This document shows positions 26,086 to 33,164 of a stretch of DNA of 64,000 nt, one piece after another. Below the pieces are notes generated by a model. That model searched no databases, had not been told where the DNA came from, and was given only the letters and a program-made list of their open reading frames with translations. Source of the DNA: Paenibacillus endoradicis (GTDB lineage Bacteria > Bacillota > Bacilli > Paenibacillales > Paenibacillaceae); contig NZ_JANQBB010000002.1 of assembly GCF_024721975.1 (NCBI RefSeq), positions 620,001 through 684,000 on the forward strand, read 5' to 3'. The translations under genes were made by a program, and so were the position numbers. How positions within the stretch are numbered: the stretch's first letter is position 1; each line of letters opens with the position of its first letter.

Positions 26086-27774
26086 TTATTGTTCGTTCGT
26101 TTTCTGTGTAATGCGGAATACGACGAACTCAGCTGGTTTCACTGGTGCAATACCAATAACGCAAATTAATCGACCGTTATCTATATCATCTTGTGACATC
26201 GTGTTGCTACTAATATCAATATAGAATGCTTCACTTGGTGATGAACCTTGCAATGCTCCACCACGCCATACACGTGTTAGGAATGCATCAATTGTACGGT
26301 GTACTCTTGCCCATAGACGTTCATCATTCGGCTCAAATACAACCCAGTTTGTACCTTGTTTAATTGATTCTTCGACAAAAATGAATAAGCGACGAATATT
26401 AATATATTTCCATAAACTATTAGAACTTGTTGTTCTAGCACCCCAGATACGAATACCTTGACCAGAGAAACTGCGAATCAGGTTAACGCCTTGCGGATTT
26501 AGAATATCTTGCTCACCACGATTGTATTGAACATCTAGTCCGGAAACACCGCGAATAACTTCATTTGCTGGCGCTTTCTCTACCCCACGAGTACTATCAC
26601 TTCTAGCATATACACCCGCTACTGAGCCAGACGGAGGAACAAAAATATTACGTTTTTCTAGTGGATCAAATACTTGTAGCCATGGATTGTATAACGCAGC
26701 ATAACTTGAATCAAATAGTTCTCGATGTTCAAGTACATCCTGTACCGATGTTTTGTCGCGTGGAATATCTAGAATTGCAAAACGACTACCTAAATTTTCA
26801 CAATGTGCAACTAGAGCTAATTGAACTGCAGGATCAGTCACACCAGGTACTGAGATGATGCTAATACGATCGTTATCTACAAAAGATTGAATACCAGTAC
26901 GCTTACCAGGACCTTCATCAACACCAATATATGTAGCAGGTGAAATATTTCCTTGTGTACCATCCAATCCACCTGTAAGTTGCAGGCTTACTTTATTACT
27001 ACTTTCAAATAGTGCAACAACACTACTATTCTCTAATCCAGTGATTTCTACTAGAGATGATTTTACAAGTACTTTATCAACGTAATTCGCAGCAATAGCA
27101 TTGAAAGAAACATGCTCATACTTTTCAACTACGTTTCCATAACCTAACTGGATTGTAAATTCAGCTGTCGATAATAGTTTTGTTGGAATCGCACCTTCTG
27201 CTGTTACAACATTACCGCTAAGCGCTTTAGAAAGACCAATGACACCATCACGAACAGATTCGATAACGGACTGCTCAGTTCCATCTTCACCCGCAAAATT
27301 CACTTCATCCCCAATATTAAAACCAGCGCTGTTTTTCACGGCATATAACTTTTCGCCAACTTCAGCTGTAATGTAGGATTTCGCTTTGCTAGAAGGTGTA
27401 ATAAGAATATTAACGCCATTACCCCATGAACCTGAGTTTTTTGCCGCAACATTAAGCTGTGCATTACTACCGTTAGCTGCTTTTGCATCCTCTGGTGCTA
27501 CGCGTACTATGTACGCTTGTGAGCCCCCATTTGTAAAAAATTGATCAACTGCATAAGATAAATAGCGATATTGACCAAATTGATTGTCAGAAAGATAACT
27601 ACCAAAATTACGTTTAAAATCATTTAGGCTAGTGACTAATGTCGGTAACCCTTTAACTGGCCCCATCTCCGCAATTCCTATAAAACCAGCAGTACTCGTG
27701 CTTACACCGGATAACGGTTGACCTGCACTATCAAATTCTTCTACATAGACTCCAGGTGAAAAATATTCAGCCAT
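26086..27774 (-). CDS. Contractile tail sheath protein
   Basis: This encodes 562 residues. The N-terminus MAEYFSPGVYVEEFDSAGQ is the hallmark of tail sheath proteins, followed by VSTSTAGFIGIAEMGP. The C-terminal domain has SSNSLWKYINIRRLFIFVEE, IDAFLTRVWRGGALQGS, FYIDISSNTMSQDDIDNG and ends in IAPVKPAEFVVFRI, the handshake domain of contractile sheaths. The mid region (about 120-290) is the exposed variable domain. Only one sheath gene is present, while several eCIS have two or three paralogues. The upstream gap to the cap gene is 108 bases. Confidence 0.97.
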   Translation of the reverse strand: MAEYFSPGVYVEEFDSAGQPLSGVSTSTAGFIGIAEMGPVKGLPTLVTSLNDFKRNFGSYLSDNQFGQYRYLSYAVDQFFTNGGSQAYIVRVAPEDAKAANGSNAQLNVAAKNSGSWGNGVNILITPSSKAKSYITAEVGEKLYAVKNSAGFNIGDEVNFAGEDGTEQSVIESVRDGVIGLSKALSGNVVTAEGAIPTKLLSTAEFTIQLGYGNVVEKYEHVSFNAIAANYVDKVLVKSSLVEITGLENSSVVALFESSNKVSLQLTGGLDGTQGNISPATYIGVDEGPGKRTGIQSFVDNDRISIISVPGVTDPAVQLALVAHCENLGSRFAILDIPRDKTSVQDVLEHRELFDSSYAALYNPWLQVFDPLEKRNIFVPPSGSVAGVYARSDSTRGVEKAPANEVIRGVSGLDVQYNRGEQDILNPQGVNLIRSFSGQGIRIWGARTTSSNSLWKYINIRRLFIFVEESIKQGTNWVVFEPNDERLWARVHRTIDAFLTRVWRGGALQGSSPSEAFYIDISSNTMSQDDIDNGRLICVIGIAPVKPAEFVVFRITQKTNEQ

Positions 27775-27882
27775 TGTTTTTTCCCGATCCTTTATCTGAT
27801 TAACGTGCCTTTCGATAAAGATCGGTTCCTCCTTTCGGATATTAGGTATAGTATTGCTAGTATGTAGTGTACATATTTCGCT

Positions 27883-28464
27883 TTACGATTGAGGTTCATG
27901 TTGCTGTAACTTAAGATGTCGCTCTTTAACTCTAGATACTGATTTTGTGCGAGTTGAATCCAGAAAGACTGGACCTAGTTGATACGCTGAGCTTAGTTTG
28001 TAGGGCTGATTCGGAAACAAACTAATCATCGTTTCTAGCGGTATGTCCGCCTTGACGATCCGATAAGTTCCATCTGTACCTGCCAATGCACCTTCCAAAT
28101 CTTCTCCTCGAAGTACTGCATGATCATGCAGTACCTGTATCGTGCGACCGATAATTCGCTGTTCATCAATCGCCCTAGTAAGAACATCTGACGATGAATG
28201 TGCAGTAATTAAGTAACTTAGATTCAAAGGAATTGGAGGGTAACGCATTCGATCACCTTGATCGATAAGATCATTGTTTCGAACTTCCGTATTCTCACGA
28301 ACATCGTACAAATATACCGTCAGATTCATATCGCCCTTATCCATTGGACTAGCAAGACCTACTCCATCTGGATGCGAGATCAGCTCTGGTACAAGTGCTT
28401 CACGCAGCACCTTTACTAGAGATAGACCAATATCTGTTATGACAGAGTAATCCGCCACTAGCAT
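27883..28464 (-). CDS. DUF4255 tail cap/terminator protein (Pvc16/Afp16-like)
   Basis: This encodes about 193 residues. ADYSVITDIGLSLVKVLREA, MNLTVYLYDVREN, RYPPIPLNLSYLIT and RIIGRTIQVLHDHAVL are the DUF4255 (Pvc16) signature; this family caps the distal end of the eCIS tube and fixes its length. The ATG at 28464 overlaps the AAA ATPase stop as TGATG, favouring coupled translation. A GTG at 28458, eight bases from AAGGGG, is an alternative start that matches the family N-terminus slightly better. Confidence 0.93.
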   Translation of the reverse strand: MLVADYSVITDIGLSLVKVLREALVPELISHPDGVGLASPMDKGDMNLTVYLYDVRENTEVRNNDLIDQGDRMRYPPIPLNLSYLITAHSSSDVLTRAIDEQRIIGRTIQVLHDHAVLRGEDLEGALAGTDGTYRIVKADIPLETMISLFPNQPYKLSSAYQLGPVFLDSTRTKSVSRVKERHLKLQQHEPQS

Positions 28465-30698
28465 CACCCCTTCCAATACTGTGCATATGGCCCTAATCGA
28501 TCTTTCATTAACAATTTTCCTGTTTTCTTATATTCTTGAATCGCTGCCTCTATGAAATGTTGCATACTGAGCTTTGAGCGATCTTGTGCAACTAAATACA
28601 CTGCTGTTAATACGATATTTTTAATAGGGCCGCCTGATAATTCAAATGTTTTTGCTAGAAATGGTATATCTAGTGGCTCTATCCGAATATGAGATGGAAT
28701 AATAGAACGCCATAATTGTTCACGTTGCGTCGCATCCGGGAAAGGAAACTTGATAATATATTGAATTCTACGCATAAAGGCATCGTCAAGATTTTGCGAA
28801 AAGTTCGTAGCTAGAATAGTCAGTCCATCGTACTCTTCCATCTTCTGTAGCAAATAGGAAGTTTCCATATTGGCGTATTTATCATGAGCATCCTTCACCT
28901 CTGATCGTTTACCAAAAAGAGCATCCGCTTCATCGAAAAATAAGATAGCTCCACTTAATTTCGCACGATCGAATACATCAGCTAAGTTTTTCTCTGTTTC
29001 TCCAATGTATTTGCTAACGATACGCGTCAAATCTACACGATATAATTCAGCCTTCATCGCTTTAGCCATGACAAGTGCAGCCATGGTCTTCCCTGTTCCA
29101 GGAGGGCCGGTGAACAACATACTAACGCCCCTTCCATATGGAAGTAGACGTTCAAACCCCCATTCATGCATGACAATATGTCGATTAGCTACACGATGAC
29201 AGGCTTGTTGTAATAGTTGTAATGTCTCTTGTGGCAAAATAAGATCTGGCCAGTCCCATTGCGACTTTATTTGTACTGCTTTTTGTTGTAAACCATGATG
29301 AATAAGTCCATTAGCAGCTTGATGAAGCCAATAACTATCGTCTTGCTCATGTTGAAGTTGTATATGATCAACATCTATCGCTGACCAGTGTTTTAATAGC
29401 GACGCTTCTCGAACAGTAGAAGCAATTTGACCAGCTGTAAATTGAAATTTGGTAGCTAATTGTAATGCTAAAGTTGGATTAATTATTAATTTAGAACCTG
29501 CATAAGATCTCCAAAGATTGGATCCTTCTTCAAGTGTTGGGAGTGGGAATGTAATAATTACACGTTCAATTTGGTCATATTTTGTTATGAGCGGCAAATG
29601 ATTATTACTGTGGAGTATGATAATATCATGCCAGCCTTGAAGCTGCTCCTGTAATATTTGCAGGCTTGTATAATTTTCTTTTTCTTCATTCTTCGAAGTA
29701 AATTGCTCAATATGATCGAATATCGGAATTGCATTCATAAGCTTTGCTTCCTGTAGAAAAAGTTCAATAGTTTGACCAAGAAGATGTATATCGTTAGAAA
29801 GGGAGGTTGTGTCTAATTCGAGTGTTGGTCTACCCATTTTCCGCGCTAAATGTTGACTATGTATTGTTTTTCCACTACCAGTTGTGCCAATCATTAATAG
29901 TATAAAAGGTTGGTCATGATAATGTTTCACATAATTAATCATTTGTTGCTGTAACGATTCATGAATCATAAGTGGGAGGAGTGATTCATACTTTTGCTGC
30001 GTCGTATAACGTACTTTGCTTAATAACCCGTTATATTTCCAGTTCAATTCTAGTAAATAGTGTATAATACGCGGCTCAAGTACAAGCGGTTCAACAAGTA
30101 CCGATGAGTCTTTGTTAGCAAAAGATTGTGTTGAATTGGTAGTAAATAGATTTCTTAGATTGCTTGACGCATTCATCATGCGTCGATACACTTGCTTTTG
30201 TTCTTCTCTACTACGACTACATAAACGCATGAGTAGATCAAGCGTGACGAATTGGCAAGTGAGATCATCTTGAACATAGCCGTATAATTTCAAATATTTG
30301 CGATTCATATGCGGCGCTAGAGATACGATCAATAATCTAATATCTAGCTCGTCTAAACATAATCGTTGTTGTAAATTAATAATTGAGAGGGGTATCGATA
30401 GCTCTCTATTACGTTGTAATCGGCTATCAATCATCTGCTCTAGTCTGTTAATGAGTTCAAGTTGCTCTGCTTCAAGAGATATATAGGTTAATTCTGTAGC
30501 TAGTATTTGCTGTGCTTCTGATTCTGTCAAATACATTCCTTTGAATGGATTTCGCTCGGATGTTCGAAGTTCTTCTTGCGACATCGCATTCATTTCCGCT
30601 TCGAGCAACAAATCCAAGATGACGAGCTGATCATATATATATTCACTTGCAGATTCATAAGGCTCAATCTTTATTGGGACTTTTACAGCTTCGCCCAT
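28464..30698 (-). CDS. AAA+ ATPase of the eCIS (Pvc15/Afp15-like)
   Basis: This encodes 744 residues. An N-terminal helical domain (~1-250) precedes two AAA modules. The first has Walker A GTTGSGKTI at 271-278 but a weak Walker B (IPIFDHIEQF), so it is probably degenerate. The second has Walker A GPPGTGKTM at 531-539, Walker B ILFFDEADALFG at ~585, a TNFSQNLDDAFMRR sensor/arginine-finger region and a lid ending in SGGPIKNIV. Every eCIS carries such an ATPase; it is needed for assembly or cargo loading and is not part of the particle. It heads the structural run, 125 bases after the PP2C gene, and overlaps the cap gene. Confidence 0.93.
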   Translation of the reverse strand: MGEAVKVPIKIEPYESASEYIYDQLVILDLLLEAEMNAMSQEELRTSERNPFKGMYLTESEAQQILATELTYISLEAEQLELINRLEQMIDSRLQRNRELSIPLSIINLQQRLCLDELDIRLLIVSLAPHMNRKYLKLYGYVQDDLTCQFVTLDLLMRLCSRSREEQKQVYRRMMNASSNLRNLFTTNSTQSFANKDSSVLVEPLVLEPRIIHYLLELNWKYNGLLSKVRYTTQQKYESLLPLMIHESLQQQMINYVKHYHDQPFILLMIGTTGSGKTIHSQHLARKMGRPTLELDTTSLSNDIHLLGQTIELFLQEAKLMNAIPIFDHIEQFTSKNEEKENYTSLQILQEQLQGWHDIIILHSNNHLPLITKYDQIERVIITFPLPTLEEGSNLWRSYAGSKLIINPTLALQLATKFQFTAGQIASTVREASLLKHWSAIDVDHIQLQHEQDDSYWLHQAANGLIHHGLQQKAVQIKSQWDWPDLILPQETLQLLQQACHRVANRHIVMHEWGFERLLPYGRGVSMLFTGPPGTGKTMAALVMAKAMKAELYRVDLTRIVSKYIGETEKNLADVFDRAKLSGAILFFDEADALFGKRSEVKDAHDKYANMETSYLLQKMEEYDGLTILATNFSQNLDDAFMRRIQYIIKFPFPDATQREQLWRSIIPSHIRIEPLDIPFLAKTFELSGGPIKNIVLTAVYLVAQDRSKLSMQHFIEAAIQEYKKTGKLLMKDRLGPYAQYWKG

Positions 30699-30823
30699 CT
30701 CATTCCACCCTTTTCCAGTATATTGTTACTGATTAAGGTCGTTAATATTTCATCTAATTATATTTTTGCATTTACTTACACTTTGTGCAATATCTTTTAT
30801 TTATTTGTGTAATCTAGGTCACA

Positions 30824-32194
30824 TTAATTGAGATAGTTCATGGAATCACGATAGTCAATGCACATAATAGCAATATCATCACATTGCGGATAGGTAGCTA
30901 CAAAGCTCTGAACATCGTTCACAATATATTTTACTTGTTCTTCTGTAGAACAGTATTGTTGCTTGGTCAAATAGTGTTGTAAACGCTCCATACCATACCA
31001 TTGTCCGTACTCATTTTCCGCTTCTGTAATGCCATCGGTATACATAATAATGCGATCATCAGCTTGAAGTTGTATGCTTTGTGCAACATAAGGAGCTTCT
31101 ACTAAAACCCCAATTGGTAATCCTTTTTGACTATTAAGAGTTGTAACCGAACCATTGCGTAATAGTAGTGGTGGACAATGTCCCGCATCACAGTATACAA
31201 ACTGACCTGTCTTAGTATTCATAATGGCTAAGAAAATTGTTGCAAACATTGTAGAATAGTCCGTACTTAATTCTTCATTAATCGCTGTAATAATTTGCTC
31301 TGGTGAAGCAAACTCTGTTGATTTGGCTTTAATCCAGATCATAACTGCGGACATAAAAAGTGCCGCTGGCATCCCTTTGTCTGATACATCCCCTAAGCAT
31401 AGGAGGACATGCTCATCATCAAGCGGAAAGAAATGATAGAAGTCGCCGCCGACTTCTCTTGCAGGCATTAAAGTAGCATTTAGCTGACATGAATGCATCT
31501 TGTATTGATTACCTGGGAGAAAGCTTTCTTGAATCTCTCTGGCAATTCGCATCTCGCTCTCCATCTTTTCTTTCGCTGCTGTTGTCTGTTGTAGACTATT
31601 CATGTTATGTTCAAGCGCTTCATACAACAGCATATTTTCAATTGCCATCGCTACTGGAGCACTCATACTCTCCAACATTGCCAAATCCAACTTATTGAAC
31701 GGACTTTTACCCTTTTTGTTAATGACTTGTAACACACCTAACAAGGCACCATTACTTTGTACGGGAACACAGATCATATTACGAGTTGCAATAGCTGATC
31801 GCTTTGCTACTCTACTAGACCAACGTTCATCTTTTTCAGTATTAGGAATTAACAACGATTGACCATGCAAAGCTACCCAACCAGCAATTCCTTCACCCGG
31901 CTGTAATCTAATTTCTTTCACTTGCTTATGATTTTCACCGGTTGCTACTTCAAAATATAACTCACCACTATCTGGATCAAGCAAAATAATTGAAGAACCT
32001 TCTGCTCGCAAAGAGCGTGCCGTTGTTGTCATAATAACTTCTAGCAATTGCTTACGCTTAATCGTTGAGCTTAGCTGCAAACTTAAATCTAGTAAAACAA
32101 CATCTCTACGATGTTGCTCTTGCAACTTTCGAGCATAAAAAATAGTTCCAACAAATCCAGCAGAAACAATGCCAAAACCTAATTCTAGCAGCAT
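30824..32194 (-). CDS. Membrane-anchored GAF-PP2C serine phosphatase (RsbU/SpoIIE type)
   Basis: This encodes 456 residues. The first ~22 residues form one membrane helix (LLELGFGIVSAGFVGTIFYA). Residues ~35-195 form a GAF domain (GEGIAGWVALHGQSLLIPN, ICVPVQSNGALLGVLQVINK). A short coiled-coil linker leads to a PP2C/SpoIIE domain from ~225 with the metal-binding segments AREVGGDFYHF, CLGDVSDKGMPAALFM, YCDAGHCPPLLL, MYTDGITEAEN and CDDIAIM. It should dephosphorylate the STAS protein encoded directly upstream, switching the module on in response to a ligand sensed by GAF. Complete catalytic set. 14 bases separate it from the STAS gene. Confidence 0.92.
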   Translation of the reverse strand: MLLELGFGIVSAGFVGTIFYARKLQEQHRRDVVLLDLSLQLSSTIKRKQLLEVIMTTTARSLRAEGSSIILLDPDSGELYFEVATGENHKQVKEIRLQPGEGIAGWVALHGQSLLIPNTEKDERWSSRVAKRSAIATRNMICVPVQSNGALLGVLQVINKKGKSPFNKLDLAMLESMSAPVAMAIENMLLYEALEHNMNSLQQTTAAKEKMESEMRIAREIQESFLPGNQYKMHSCQLNATLMPAREVGGDFYHFFPLDDEHVLLCLGDVSDKGMPAALFMSAVMIWIKAKSTEFASPEQIITAINEELSTDYSTMFATIFLAIMNTKTGQFVYCDAGHCPPLLLRNGSVTTLNSQKGLPIGVLVEAPYVAQSIQLQADDRIIMYTDGITEAENEYGQWYGMERLQHYLTKQQYCSTEEQVKYIVNDVQSFVATYPQCDDIAIMCIDYRDSMNYLN

Positions 32195-32208
32195 GCTAAC
32201 AGTCCTTT

Positions 32209-32553
32209 CTATGCATTAGCTTGCAAAAATGCCCATGCTTCCTCTTCTGAGTTACAAATTGTAAATATAGAAGAGAAGCCTGACAGATCAAAAATATCTT
32301 TCACATTACTTTGCATAGCACATAACACTACTGAACCTTGAATAACCTTAGTTCTTTTGATGGCGAATAACATTACTCTTAATCCTGCACTACTTATATA
32401 ATCTAATCGTTCTAAATGGAATAAGAAATGTTTATACCCTTGTTCCAATAACTGTACTAACTGTTGTTCTAATTGTTGCATCGTCACACCATCTAATCTT
32501 CCTTCTAATGCTATCGCTGTAGCCAGATCCTTTTGCTCAATATGAATATTCAT
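32209..32553 (-). CDS. STAS-domain anti-sigma factor antagonist
   Basis: This encodes 114 residues, a single STAS domain: an N-terminal ATAIALEGRLDG strand and the phosphorylation loop RLDYISSAGLRVML, with Ser54/Ser55 at the position of the SpoIIAA/RsbV phosphoserine. The partner kinase is encoded 18 bases upstream and the phosphatase downstream, so this is the switch protein of a three-gene partner-switching module. AAGGATG lies 7 bases before the ATG. No sigma factor is encoded in the window, so what the kinase sequesters is unknown; it may be a protein of the eCIS locus or a sigma factor elsewhere. Confidence 0.93.
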   Translation of the reverse strand: MNIHIEQKDLATAIALEGRLDGVTMQQLEQQLVQLLEQGYKHFLFHLERLDYISSAGLRVMLFAIKRTKVIQGSVVLCAMQSNVKDIFDLSGFSSIFTICNSEEEAWAFLQANA

Positions 32554-32571
32554 CTGCGATCATCCTTATCT

Positions 32572-33003
32572 CTAATTTAATCGTCTTATCATGGTCAGTT
32601 CATTACGTTGATCCTTATATTCATACAGACATTGATCCATTTTGGATCTAATAAAATATATACCAAGACCACCAACTTTTCGGCTGGCTACATCTTCTAT
32701 TACACTAGGCTGTTTATGCAGTAATGGATTAAACAAAGGAGCTCCATCACTACATACAATTTGTAATTGTTGACCGTCAATATGCTCAATTACTAATCGA
32801 ATCTCTTCACGTTGAAGCTCAGCATCTGTATATGCTTTATAGCCATGATTAACGATATTAACAAACCACTCCTCACAACATAGCAACACAGTAAAACGTA
32901 GCTTACTATCTAGCATTTCTGCTATACAAAATTGCTCAATAAGCTGACGCAACTCTTCCCAATTCGCAACATACGGCGTGGTCCTCAGCTGAAGCTGTGA
33001 CAT
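32572..33003 (-). CDS. Anti-sigma factor-type serine kinase (RsbW/SpoIIAB family)
   Basis: This encodes 143 residues from the ATG at 33003 (MSQLQLRTTPY), chosen because GGAGGAGG lies seven bases upstream; the frame extends further to 33027. It has the GHKL ATPase fold motifs: N-box EEWFVNIVNHGY, G1 CSDGAPLFNP and G2 GGLGIYFIRSKMD. It would phosphorylate the STAS protein and, when free, bind its target. It is the first gene of the trio, downstream of the MFS-HEAT-cNMP gene with an intervening 160-base repeat-containing gap. Confidence 0.92.
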   Translation of the reverse strand: MSQLQLRTTPYVANWEELRQLIEQFCIAEMLDSKLRFTVLLCCEEWFVNIVNHGYKAYTDAELQREEIRLVIEHIDGQQLQIVCSDGAPLFNPLLHKQPSVIEDVASRKVGGLGIYFIRSKMDQCLYEYKDQRNELTMIRRLN

Positions 33004-33020
33004 AGAAAACCTCCTCCAAC

Positions 33021-33164
33021 TTTTCATTCGCTTCCTGAGATGCTTCTCGCTAATGAAAAATACTTCGGAAGCATAAAACTAATTTTTCATTCACTCCCTG
33101 ATATACATCATGCTAATGAAAAATACATCGGAAGCATAAGTCCGCCTTTTGAACTTCCCTTTCC
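33021..33164. repeat. 63-bp direct repeat and terminal-repeat remnant
   Basis: Two diverged direct copies start TTTTCATTC at 33021 and 33084 (period 63), each containing CTAATGAAAAATAC and CGGAAGCATAA. The second runs into AGTCCGCCTTTTGAACTTCCC at ~33141-33160 (its first 20 bases), which resembles the right end of the eCIS-locus repeat. The gap contains no gene. Confidence 0.75.

Noticed and set aside
7961..30698. Prophage
   Set aside because: Tail genes only; Pvc15-type AAA ATPase and DUF4255 cap are eCIS markers, and head, packaging, integration and lysis genes are absent.
33021..33146. CRISPR-like direct repeats
   Set aside because: Only two diverged copies without uniform repeat/spacer structure or cas genes.
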